Assembly (NCBI GenBank): GCA_030272155.1
Contig: CP126194.1
Span: 2,471,501 to 2,535,500 of the forward strand
Length of the DNA stretch: 64,000 bases
Source: Tetradesmus obliquus
Lineage: Eukaryota > Chlorophyta > Chlorophyceae > Sphaeropleales > Scenedesmaceae
Direction: 5' to 3'
Program-made: the position numbers and the translations under genes
Notes under the pieces: generated by a model
Databases searched by the model: none
The model's input: the letters and a program-made list of their open reading frames with translations, nothing else
What the model was told of the DNA's origin: nothing
Shown here: positions 25,252-40,067 of the stretch, in pieces
Numbering within the stretch: position 1 is the first letter of the stretch
Layout of the letters: each line of letters begins with the position of its first letter

Positions 25252-25805
25252 ATTGAGCTGCCGCTGACGGACCCAGCTGCCGCTGCTGCTGCCTGTGTGT
25301 GACATGCGCCGCGTGCAGCACTGTAGCGTGCGCAGCTAACAGCTGAAGCAGCAGCTCTGACACCGCTGGATCAGCCAGCAGCGTGCGTGCAGGCTGCACC
25401 TGCAGCAAACCGCCACCTTGCGCAACCTGCCTATCCACCAACTTTGAGAGCTCCCGCAGCACCACCCCTGCAGTGAACTGCACCTCGAAGAATGCGCTGT
25501 GCGGCAGTTTCGGTTCAGTGCTGCTGCTGCCTTGGCTGGCACTGGCTGCTGTGCTGCTATATACAGCGGGCAGCATCCGGCCAGCCGCCTGCAGGTGCTG
25601 CAGCAGCGGCAGCACTGCAGGCAGTATGGTGCGTAGCATTGCGGGGTTGTCACATACCACGCATTGCCACACTGTAAGCAGCGGCTGCAGCAAGTCGGGT
25701 ATACCCACAAACACTTGCCAGTCGCTGGCCTGCTGCTGCCGCTGCTGCTGTGTGGAGCGAGTGAGTGCGGCCTGCATGATCAACGGCAGCGCAGACAACA
25801 GCCCT

Positions 25806-25856
<51 letters not shown>

Positions 25857-26905
25857 ACAGCGGTCAGGGCACATCAGTATGGCGTGTGTGGAGAGTCATA
25901 TGCTGCGTGCGAAGAGGTGACTCCCCAACAACACAACTCAAACCAACAGCTGCGTTGCTTCAGTTACGCTTGTTGGCACGCATGTGACGGGCTGCCAGCA
26001 GCACCCGGCATGAGCAGCTGTACATGTTTCAGGATGTCAGTCGATGCCTTCACACATAACTCATGCAATACATTTGTGACAGAAGCTCATATCAGGATGA
26101 TAAAACGCTCAACCATTGCAAGCTTGAGTCCTCTGTTCAAGCGCCAGCCACCCACCACATTGCTCCAGCTGCTGCATAAGCGCCGCTGCAAGATCCCTAC
26201 GCTGCCGCCGCTGCTGCTGCTGCTGCTGCTGCTGCCGCTGCTGCAATCACTCAAAGCTGATACCGCTGCAGCTGTGCAAGTCAGGCACTGGAGGCTGAAG
26301 CACCACACTGATGTCACTGAATATGTGCCTCCGCTGCGTGGCGCCTGCTGCTGGATCACCTTGATCAGCTCTGGCCGCTGCAGTGACCAGGCCAGCAGGC
26401 TGCCTGCACTGCGCACTGCCTGACTGCGCAGCACTGCACCCAGCACCTGCAGTTGGGCGAGCATCGAGTTTTTTTTCATCTGCATGCAGCAAGTGTGCGG
26501 CCGAGGTGCAATACTCCTGCGGTGCCCAGTGCGACAGTTGCAGCAGCCGCAACATGTGCCACAGCATGAACGGCCACAGTTGCAGCGGCTGCTCCTGTGT
26601 TCATGCTCCGCATGCCTGCTGCTATCTGTTATGGATGGGTGCACGTACGTCAAGCCTTCAACCCAACTGCGCCCCCCCCCCCGCCCCCCCCCCCCCCCCA
26701 CCCCCCCGGCCGCATTCCTTACTTGGCCGTTTGCACGTTGCTTGCCTTGCGGCAACACTGATGACAGCCCAAGCAACGCAAGCGAGCACCTCTGCAGCAC
26801 TTCCTGCTGCCGTGCTGTTGGAAAAGCAGGCGGCGATGCTTCAGCAGCTGCGCAACACTGGTGCTGTTGACCAAGGCAGACAGCGTGCGTGCGGCATCCT
26901 CTGCT

Positions 26906-26938
<33 letters not shown>

Positions 26939-26958
26939 GGTTGGTGAGTAGGAGGCAT
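22946..26958 (-). CDS. MYND-type zinc finger protein, intact paralogue
   Basis: Exons: about 26790-26958 (start ATG at 26958, MPPTHQPQQQ), about 26152-26483, 24511-25803 and 22946-24210. The last two junctions are phase-consistent; the donor of exon 1 is not resolved. The product has a polyQ start, Leu/Ala-rich helical repeats, a polySer tract from (CTG)21 at 25187-25250, and a C-terminal MYND finger (CKACAGCGCRYCSVEC, then WKRHRRAC) preceded by an extra CNNPDC pair. It is homologous along its whole length to the plus-strand gene at 694-4465 but has no stop or frame break, so it is the better candidate for a functional gene. MYND fingers mediate protein-protein contacts. Tandem families of such Gln-rich MYND proteins are common in green algae, to my knowledge; the role of this one is unknown. 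Confidence 0.82.
25187..25250. repeat. (CTG)21 tract encoding polySer in MYND-2
   Basis: An uninterrupted CTG run on plus, read as AGC codons on minus. It encodes about 20 Ser residues inside the MYND-2 body, next to the conserved LLPIPAFH block. Confidence 0.9.
25804..25855. repeat. (CAG)17 tract forming a 3' splice acceptor
   Basis: On the minus strand this is a CTG run ending in CTGCAG exactly at the acceptor of the exon that begins at 25803. The paralogous gene has an ordinary tgctttgcag at the same place (1371-1380), which supports the boundary. Confidence 0.75.
26668..26708. repeat. Poly(C) tract in MYND-2 intron
   Basis: About 40 bases that are nearly all C on plus (G on minus, transcript sense), broken by single G and A bases. 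It lies in the first intron of MYND-2. Confidence 0.9.
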
Positions 26959-27714
26959 GGAGATGAGTGCTCTGTTGCCTTATTAATACTGTTGCCAGTC
27001 ACGAGAGGGTTGCGAACGACAGAGCGCAAAGACTCCTTGACCGCTGGGTGCTGTCTCGTCACTGCTGGTGATACTGCTGCTGCAGAGCTCCAGACAGTGG
27101 TGGCATGCTCGCTATCAATATGCGGTGTCGAAACCGTGGAACAAATGAAACCCAGGGGACAAAGGCAAGTGCAGCACTGCTATACGGTGTCAAGGCTCCT
27201 CCGGAGGTACCGGTATCGCTGTATGTGCGTATGCTGACAAGCAGTTGCTGTGCTACAACTCAAAGACCTTGCGGTCATATATTGCAAATTTTGGGTTTTC
27301 GTACAAAGGATTGGTCGCCGTGATGCATTCCCTGTTACGGGTCCGTGACTGCCAGACTCACTGGCGCCAAATCACCCCCCATCACGGCTTCAACAGGGTG
27401 CTGCCATGCTAGTAGTGCTGCTTGAAGGGACCAAGGCAAAATACCATGAACTACATGCTCATTCAAGGGCGGGATGTTTCCTCAGCACTCTCCGCGACAG
27501 TCATGACCAGGCGCTTACAAACCTAGGGTGTGCCCAGAGCGCGGTTCACCGGCGCAACGGGTGTGAAGTGGTGACCGTCACCAGGTGTGACGTAGTGACG
27601 TGGTGACCGCGCTTGAGCTGCTGCGGATGCAGCAGCAAGTCGGAGCCGCCGCGGCGAGCCATTGAAACCGCGCGCCCCAGTTATTGATGCTACCAGTTCC
27701 TGCTACTGCTACTG
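26959..27714. other. Intergenic: MYND-2 5' side, UGM 3' side
   Basis: No gene recognised. It presumably holds the MYND-2 promoter and the 3' end of the mutase gene. A TTACA at about 27515 could be a minus-strand TGTAA poly(A) signal for the mutase, about 200 bases past its stop. Confidence 0.35.
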
Positions 27715-31317
<3,603 letters not shown>

Positions 31318-33513
31318 CGCGAGGGAAGTCCTTGACGTTGCAACTGCTGTCTGATGATGCTGTTGTATGCTGTTCTGCTGCAGAGCAGAGACACACCTTG
31401 CGAGGCGAAGGCTGACCCATGCTGCCCATTTAGTTTTGGTTAAAGTCGTTCAGAAATAATGTCTCCGTGCTGGATGCAAACACGATGTGCCTGTGCCTGC
31501 ACGGCTTTGAGCGGGACCTCCGTTGACAACGGTACACTGTCGCGGGTACAGTGGCTTGCACGCACCAGACAACATGCACATGAATAAGATTGCTTGCTTG
31601 CATCTGTTTTGTTCTACCACCGATATGCCAGCTATGGAGTAACCTGGTTATACCAGCAGGTTCAGGGTGTGGTATTCCAATAGGTCCACGCACGTACGTA
31701 GGCTTGAAGGGTTGTTGCAGGCGACTACTTACTGTTCGCAGGTGCTTACTTATTCGTACACACATTTCAGAGGGCTGCATGCGCACGGGACCCTGGTTGT
31801 GCTCGCCACATGGACACAAGTTCAGTGGACACCGCCACTGGCATGCTGCCGCTGCCTAATGATCAGGCTCAAGCTCACAGGTGAATCTGATACTGTGATG
31901 GCGTTTAACACAGACAACAGGGCTGGCTTGCTTACTTTGAGATCGCTTAAATGCAAAGTACAGTCTGTCTGTTAACAGGTAATGACGCTTCGGAGCGGCG
32001 CCTGTCAGCCGCAGTGGCAGTCTCCTCGTATCATGCCTGATGGTGCTGCAAAAATCCCAACGCGCTTTGCCAATCACAGGCAAACCAGGCTGCCGCATGG
32101 CATGATGCAACCCGATGCACATGCGTGCGCAGCTCAACCCAACTTGCTGTCAACTCAGCACACGGCATGGCACACAGCAAACCACTGATAAACCATTCCA
32201 GCATCTGGCACCAGCGTTGCAGCCTGAGGCGTTCCTTACTTTTTCTCGCTGCTGCAAGCCTGCTGGTAATGAGTCGTCAGCAGGTATGGCTTGCAAGGCT
32301 CATTCAAACTGCCCCAAGGCTGATTCACCCTGCCCCACCAGAAAACCTGCAGCCCCCAGCCGGTATCAACAGCACATGCATATGCATGCACACATGCATC
32401 TAACCGCATTCTTCGTGTCAACGCATGGCGCAGCACACCCAGGCCGCTCCCTACAACGAGCTTTTCAGAGGAGCCTCTTGCGGCAGCATATTGCGCCAGT
32501 GTCTCCACACACAAGCATCAGCACATAAGTCGCTTTGGTGCGGCCGCGCAACAGCCGGTAGCCAGGCGAACCGCTGACTCACAAGGGACACAGCAGCAGC
32601 AGCAACAGCCATCAAACGCCTGGGTGCGGCGTGCAGCTGTGTAGGGCCAGCGTCTGATGATGGATTTGGCCGCTGGATGCAGTGGGACCGGCACCTCTTG
32701 CAGTGCTGATAGGATGATCAACAATCCCATAATGACCTACACATTGTATACATTATAAACACGTGCAGGTACACAAGCAGATGTTTCAGCAGCCCAGCAA
32801 GCGCAAATGTTGCGTGGCCTGCGCCTGCCACATACACTCATATCTGGCTATTCACAGATACACACAGCGTACACTCATATGTACAACACACACATAGTAC
32901 ACACACCTGGTGCAGCGGGCGCTGCTGATCTGATGCTGCAACTGCTGCCAGGTGTGCGCAAGCACACCCAGAAAAACGCTGCCCCATTAGACTTGCCAAT
33001 CGGGCTGCCCTTGACCTAACATGCTGATTGTACTACTATACAGATGCTTTGGAGCAATTCAACACCAGTCACCACATTGGCTTGCTGCTGGAATGTTTGG
33101 CACACACGTGGTGTTGCCAAAGGAACAGAGCCCAAACCATGCTGCAATGACTGACATGCATCGAGGCGCCTACATGTCATCGGCTCAAATGGTAGCTGTT
33201 GTCATGTTGTCATTCTTCGGTGATGATGCTGTGCTCTTGTGCCACCAAAACCTCTGGCGCACGCAGTGTTTGCACAAGCCAGGGCTGTGTTGGCAGCCGC
33301 ACCTCCTGCTGTGTGCAGCACAGCAAGCAACAGCATTGGCCAAGCACTACACATTGCGCAGCTGCCCATGCAAATGCAACAAATTGTCATTGTGTCATAC
33401 ATTCGAACACCTGCAGCGCAGCGACCACACTGCAGTGGTGGCACTGCAAGCAGGAGACAGCACCGGGCTCATCAATCAAGCCTCATCAGGTTGCAGGAAG
33501 CCCAATTGTCAAG
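31318..33513. other. Intergenic, no gene recognised
   Basis: 2.2 kb between the 5' end of the mutase gene and the 3' end of the PHD gene. It is less repetitive than its surroundings, with an AC/TA-rich patch at 32740-32910. Open frames are short on both strands and show no motif. The mutase promoter should lie just above 31317. Confidence 0.4.
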
Positions 33514-34105
33514 TCAAGCAGGGGCATCAGACTGCGGGTTCGCTGCTGCCGCAACAGGGGCAGCTGCTGCTGCTGCTGTTGACCCTTTCTTTGCCCGTAC
33601 TCGTGACACCACCATCATGGGGTGCTGCTGCTGGTGCTGCTGCTGCAGGATGTCTTGGTGCTGGTGCTGTGCAAAGGCAGAGATCATGGGCGAAGGGTGC
33701 TTTGTGCCATAGCTAGCACGGCCAGCAGCATGTGCTGCTCCTGCTGCTGCTGCAGGTGCCGCAGGTGCAGCTCCTAGCCCTGATGTCCGCTGCTGCTGCT
33801 GCTGCAGACGACTGTCAGGGCCTGGCAGTGTAGGCAGCAGCAGCAGCTGTGGCACATGATGCTGCTGCATCTGCTGCTGCTGCAGGCGAGCCTGCCTGTT
33901 CCCTTCGGCAGTATGACCGTACAGCCCTGCTGCTGACAATGCACTGCCTCCCACCTGCTGCTGACTGCTATCACTTTGCAGGGCCGACAGCAAGCTCCGC
34001 TGTGCCTGCCTGCCACCTTTTGTACTGCCTTGGGCAGCTGCTGTGCCTGCACCCCATTTGTGCTCCTGCCCCATACGATGAGCAGCAGCACCAGCACCAG
34101 CAGCA

Positions 34106-34144
<39 letters not shown>

Positions 34145-34514
34145 GCCTCAGAGCTTGCGCTCCTGCTGCAGCTCATCTGCTGCAGCACCAGTGCAGCAGC
34201 GAAGGAGGGGCTGGGCGCGATGGATGGCCGCTGCAGCAGAGGCGGCGGGGAGGCCATGGCACCTGCAGTCAGCGGCGCCTGCACAGCAGCAGCAGCCGGT
34301 GCGGCTTCTGCTGCTGCTGCTGCTGCTGCTGGGACTGCTGCTAGGGCAGGTGTACTCTCTTGCTGGTTTGCTTGCTGCACGGCACACTCCTCTACAGCAG
34401 CATTCTGCTGCAGCTGTTGCTGCTGCTGCTGCTGCTGCTGCTGTGCCTGTGTCTGCCCTTGCTGGGTGTCGCCTGAAGCTACAGGGCATGGCTCTACTAC
34501 TGGTACATTGCCAT

Positions 34515-34545
<31 letters not shown>

Positions 34546-35739
34546 CTGTGTCCGCTGGCAGGGCTGCTGGGAGCTGGCCAGGGCCAGGTGCTTGTGCTGA
34601 GGGCACCAGCATGTGCGGCTGGACTCCTGCAGCCAGCGCAAAACACATTCACATGATACGACCATGTAACACACACGCAGTGCCTGCACTGAGCATGCAA
34701 TGCTGATGGGCAGAGTGATCAACTCATGAGGGCACCAACAGGCGCGGCTGGACTCCTGCAGCCAGTGCAAATCACATGTATGACCCACCGGCGTCAAACA
34801 GCATGCGAATCTCACAGATAACATGCAGTGGTAGTGACATCAGGCTGCCGCTACAGAGCTGCTAATTGTGCCACAATACAACTGGTGTGCTGTTGGTGAG
34901 CATGCAGCTATTGCAGTCCGGAGTTGTGCTGTTAGGTTGGTTACCCAGCTGGCCCGCCGGCCTGTTTCACAAACAGCAGGCGGCAGCACCCAGCTTGCCG
35001 ATACTTGCAGCATCCAAGGCGCTTGCAATGCTCCAAACACCAACTGCCTTGCATTCCCTTGCAGTAGTGGATGCATATGCCTAATTACCCAAGGCAGCGC
35101 ACTCACCTGCATCAAGCAGCCAGCTTGCCTAGCACACAGCAGGTGGAAGCGTGCATCACAGCCGGCTGCAGCACAGCCTGTGGCCGCCCCCGGCTGCTGG
35201 CAGGCTGGGCACAGCAGGCCCCACGCCACCACCAGCAGCTGCGGCGACAGCCAGAGAGCCTGCAGGGCAGACACAACAGGGTGCCGTCAAAGTGATCTAG
35301 GCTCCTGTGTTTTTCTGCAAAGAGCTCTTCACTGTGAAGGAGACCTGATGGGCACACACAGCACGCAGTCAGAATTGTGACACATCACGGTTGCGTACGC
35401 ACACTGCGTTGTCAAGCGGGCCTGGCAGGTTACAGCTTACTCGCTGACGTGGCAGCTTTAGAAAAAGAAATGGAGCCGGCAGTGAAGAAAAGAAACAGAA
35501 CAGCTGATTACCTGCATGGCAACCCGCACCCACCTGCTGCTGGAGGTCTTGCTGCTGCCCCGGCTCTGCCTGGGCAGTGGCGCTAGACCACGCGCCACAC
35601 TCTGCATGTACCGCCACGCAGCACTTGCCCCACATGCTCACATGCACGGGAGGCCCCAGGCCAGCCAGCACGTGCTGCTGCTGCTGCTGCTGTACTACCT
35701 CGCCTGCGCAAGCCTGCTGCTGCTGCACCTCGTGTGCAG

Positions 35740-35770
<31 letters not shown>

Positions 35771-36191
35771 GGGATGGGGATGGGGAGGCGGCATCTGCTG
35801 CTGCTGCTGCTGCTGCCGCAGCTGGTCCTCCCTGTCATTTGCTGGTGAGTGCTGCCACTGTCCTGTCTGCCCTGCGCTTGCATCTGCCGCAACTCCTGCA
35901 CAGCCACTTGCAGCCTTGACTGGTGTCCTATCTCGCTGCTGCTGCTGCTGCTGCTGCTGCCGTGGGGGTGGTGGCATCTTTGCTGAATCAATGCGCTGCT
36001 CCCGGGGTGAGGGGTGCAGCAGCTGCTGGTACTGCTGCGCAAAAGGCAGCTTGCACAGGGCACACATGCCCTGCCTGTGGCTCGCAAGCTCCAGCAGAGC
36101 TGCAAGATCATGCTCACTGAGCGCCTCTTCACCCTCCTGCTGCTGCTGCTGAGTGCTTGGCTGCTGCCCTGCCTGTAGCGGCGAACTGTTT

Positions 36192-36228
<37 letters not shown>

Positions 36229-37027
36229 TGTATAGCTCGCGCAAGGCTGCTACAACTCCTCCAGCAGGTGGAGAACTGGCTGAAGCAGCTGCTGCTGCTG
36301 CCGCTGCCGCCGCCGCAGCTTCTGCTGCTGCCGCAGCCCCTGCTGCTGCTGCCGCCTCTTCTGCAGCTTGCTCTTGTGACACAGGCTCCACCATGGTCAG
36401 GTGTCCCGTGTACAATCTGCCAGCCAGCAGCAGCTTCAATGCGAGGCAGCGGCCCTGCTGCTCCACATCACAGGCCAGAAGCTTCAGCCATGAGGGAGAT
36501 GATCCAGCAGCAGCATCAGCAGCTGCTGCTGCTGCTGCAGGGGCATCTGCCTGTGGCGAGTCGTGCTGCTGCTGCTGCTGCTGTTCCAGGCTCCCTCTGG
36601 TGCAGCGTGCAGCTTCTAAGGCAGGGTGGCCAGCAGCAGCAGCAGCAGCTGCTGCATCAGGCACAGCTACAGCACTTGATGCAGCGCCGCCGCCATCAAA
36701 TGGCTGCTGTGATTGTGCATAAGCAGTTGGTGGCTGCGGACTGAGTAGCCTGCCCTGCTGCTGCTGCTCCTCTAGCTGGTGCTGTGGCTGCTGACCAGAG
36801 GGGTCGGGCTGCTCCTGACAATCGCGCTGCTCGTTGTCCTGCATTTGCAAGTGCTGCTCCTGCTGCTGCTGCTGCTGCTGGTGGTGGTGGTGGTACAGCT
36901 GCGACTGCTGCAGCAGCATCAAGGCTGTCCCAGGCAGCTGCTCCTGCCCCTGCAGCAGGTCCAGCAAGTTACCTCCCATAGTCGTATACTTTGCCAGCCC
37001 TGCTGATGCAGGCACCTGCCAGGCTGG

Positions 37028-37060
<33 letters not shown>

Positions 37061-37439
37061 AGCAAGAAAGCTTGCAGGCGCCTTCCAACCAGCTGGGCTG
37101 CGCTGCTGTTGCTGCTGTTGGCCAGCAAAGCTTGCAGCCAGTGCAAGGGCCATGCCTGGCTGGAACTGGTTGCTGGGCCCAGGGCGGCGGCCGCTGCGAG
37201 GCCGCTGCTGCTGCTGCTGCTGTTGCTGCTGTGCGCCCTCCTGCAGCTGCTGCACTGCCAGCAGCTCAAGCTCCTGCAGGTGGTTGACCGCCTGCTCTGC
37301 TGCGCTGCTGCCATGCCAGACTTGATGCTGACCTGCATCTTGATTTACGGGCAAATGAGCAGCTGCAACTGGCTGCTGGTGTGCTGCATGCGCTGCAGCT
37401 GCTGCAGCTGCTGCATGCCCTGCATAGTGCTGGTGGCTG

Positions 37440-37483
<44 letters not shown>

Positions 37484-37639
37484 ATGTGCTGTGTGCAGCT
37501 GCACATCCAGTTGAGGGGCCTGCAGCCAGGTTGGGGGGCGCCTGGCTCTCTTAGCACGGCCTTCGCCTGCAGCAGATACAGCACACAACGTTGAAGTACA
37601 CCTCAGCACGACTGAAGCTGCATGGGTTACAACTGGCAT
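33514..37639 (-). CDS. Extended PHD (ePHD) zinc-finger protein with polyQ insertions
   Basis: Supported exons: 35534 to at least 37569, 35107-35259 and 33514-34626; the two introns between them are phase 0. An acceptor at 37569 suggests a separate first exon; the alternative is the in-frame ATG at 37639. Near the N-terminus is a basic motif GRAKRARRPPTWLQ. Zinc ligands run in ePHD order: CALCKLPF, then a long Gln-rich insert, VAVHAECGAW, ALWLSPQ, LLCPACQQPGAATGC, GCDARFHLLCARQAGC and finally CWCPQHKH. ePHD fingers occur in trithorax, JADE and BRPF-like chromatin proteins, so a nuclear chromatin-reader role is likely. The N-terminal half and the C-terminal exon are polyQ/polyA and look disordered. 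A decoy of the last exon's acceptor lies at 34728-34776. Confidence 0.8.
34728..34776 (-). repeat. Decoy copy of the ePHD last-exon start
   Basis: This copies 34598-34647, that is the acceptor plus the start of the exon encoding ESSRTCWCPQH. Read as an exon it gives ESSRACWCPH and then diverges, losing the final zinc ligand. Confidence 0.8.
37438..37485. repeat. (CTG)n tract encoding polyAla in the ePHD protein
   Basis: About 14 CTG units on plus, read as GCA on minus, giving a run of Ala residues near the N-terminus of the ePHD protein. Confidence 0.85.
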
Positions 37640-39137
37640 GTCATCTGCGGACACAGCTTTCACTGGTGTGTGGAGTTGTTGACCGCTCAACAGCAGGACA
37701 CACAGGTTGAGCTTGCTGCCCGGGCATCAAAAGTGCATGCAGCGGAGCCTGGGTGACTGGATTGAGAGGGTTTGTGAAGCAGAAGTGCAGCACAGGCTGA
37801 GCACTCAAGGATGATGTGACATGCTGTGCCTGGTCTTCACTGCTCAAGCAGCAGCACCAGCAGCAGATTCATGAGGTTGCATGGCCATTTAGCAGCGTGA
37901 TTTTGACAACGTACAATCTGTGCGCCTCCTCCCTCCTTTAAATGGCGAACCGAGCGAGATGGCGCTTAGCACGCCGGGCAGTCACGTTGCAATTTAGGTG
38001 CAGCCAAATAGTCAGCAGCTACTGCAGGCTGCGTGAATCATGTAAGACGAATATCATGCATCGGAAACGTGAGCAGCCGAGGGTGCGCGCTTAGCACAGC
38101 CTGTGGCACTCTCGAACTTCTTCCCTGAGATCAATTACCGCGTTAAAGCTCTGCCAGCAAGCAGCCAGTGCTGCCAGTGACCAATCGTGCTGCAGAAATC
38201 AACTCAATCAAGCTATTCACGTTCTGCTACTTTACTGGTGGCTGCTCTGCCAATGGCCCGCGTTCAAAGGTTTCCGCAACACTGACTTGCGTCTCACCGT
38301 GAGCGAATGCCTCTGGCTCCTCCATTCAAGTACAAGCGTATGTTAACCATGCTATATGCCATCCATTCCGAAGCTACCCGTAGATCTGCTCATTGGGATG
38401 TAGGCATGCAGCCTGGTCTGACATATGCATGTCAACTATATCATCAGGCTTGCAAAAAGGAAAAGATGTGTCTCAAAGCAGCTGGTGAGCCAGATCTACT
38501 CGATTTCAGGCTCCCAGCTTGTAGTGCCTCTTCAGGTCCCAAAGCCCTTGTCGATAGTTTTGAAAGCTTGTCTCGTCATCAATGATTGGTTTCCTTTGAG
38601 TTAGTATATGGTTAGTAAATAGTAAACAATCAGGCCGTTTTAGCAACCAGTACACTTGCTGCGGCCGATCCCCGACCCCGTACTCTTTGTAGCACTACAT
38701 GAGGCTGTTTTTCAAGAAAGCGTTTGCTGTTTAAGTATCAACTGACACCTTCAAGGCGTGCAGCAGCGTCCGCGTTCCCGGCTTGGTTGGAGTGGTTGCA
38801 GGCTGCAGCTGTTGCCCTTTCAAACACCATAGCAGCCTCCATCTACACAGGCGAGCAGTAGCGCCTACGCAACAAGCAACAAGCTCAACAAACCAGCATA
38901 GCCAGCCTGGCGGCAGCAGCAGCAGCATCAGCAGCAGCAGGAGGGGGAGCAGCAGCAGCAGAAGCAGCAGGAGAACTGGTGTCAATGTTACCACCGCCAG
39001 CTGCACCAGCAAGGAAGCAGGCTATCAAATGACAGCACTGTTCTGATCAGACTCAACACACAACAGCCGAATCGCTCAATCGTGTAGCGCCCCAATACCG
39101 CATAGCTACAGCTGTTCAGCTGCAGTGACAGGCCAGC
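37640..39137. other. Divergent intergenic region (ePHD gene / P4H)
   Basis: This lies between two divergently transcribed genes. It may hold the first ePHD exon and both promoters. A 92-codon frame at 38307-38585 (+) starts with ATG and lies in noticeably AT-richer, repeat-poor DNA, but I recognise nothing in it. CAG-rich sequence occupies 38911-38970. Confidence 0.4.
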
Positions 39138-39525
39138 ATGGGCCTCATGGCTCCCCTGAAGCACACACACAAGACAGTGCTGGCCAGCAGCCGCAGCTCA
39201 GTGCCGCTGCCTATGGCTGTGTGCCTGTGCCTGGCATGCTTACTGATAGGCTACACAGCACACAGGCCCGGCCTGCCTGCAGGCCTCGAGCCACAGATGG
39301 TGAGGCAGCGGAGGAAATGCTGTTGCCATTTTGCTGGGTGCAACAACTGACGCAGTGTACGTATGCAGCATAACAGGGCAGCATGCGCAATGTTATGGCA
39401 ACACATGTCACATGCCGTGCAGCTTCTGCTGCTGTCAAGGAATTGCAATTCCTCTGCTGTCCTGGATGGTATGGCCTGCAAGACAAAATCAAGCCTCCAT
39501 GAACACCCCTGCAGCTACACGCACT

Positions 39526-39565
<40 letters not shown>

Positions 39566-40030
39566 AGGTCAACACGCCACCCAGGAAGCTGCAGGCACAA
39601 GATCCAACAGCAGCAGCAGCAGCAGCAGCAGGAGATATGCAACCAGCACAGCAGATACCACAAAAACAGCAGCAGCTAGCGGCAGCCGGGGAGCTGCCAG
39701 ACAACGAGCAGTTTGCGCAGCAGTTCCTGCAGCAGTCGGGCCTGCTGCAGCTGCGGCCGCCGCTGCAGCCAGCAAAGTCTGGCAGCCACAACTACACGGT
39801 TGTGCCGTACCAGGTGCGCTGTATGGCCGCTGTGCTGATGCCGCTGCTGCAACCTGCACATACATCTGGACAGACACACCACCCTACCACCCAGGCATGC
39901 CTGGATTCTGTGCAGGGAGCAATCCAGCGCCTGCCCATCACAGTTCATGTACTGTCTGCTTACTGCTAGAGATGCTCAGCCAGTCTGCACTGCAGCACAG
40001 CGCGTCACTTCCCTTGCCAGAACCCGAGAC

Positions 40031-40067
<37 letters not shown>

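Noticed and set aside
25383-26423. 346-codon plus-strand frame opposite MYND-2
   Set aside because: It is antisense to a gene supported by paralogy and consistent splice phases, and contains only Cys/Ser/Ala-rich low complexity.
33849-34706. Long plus-strand frame rich in Leu and Ala
   Set aside because: It is the complement of the polyQ/polyA last exon of the ePHD gene; the CTG reading of CAG repeats gives a false membrane-like protein.
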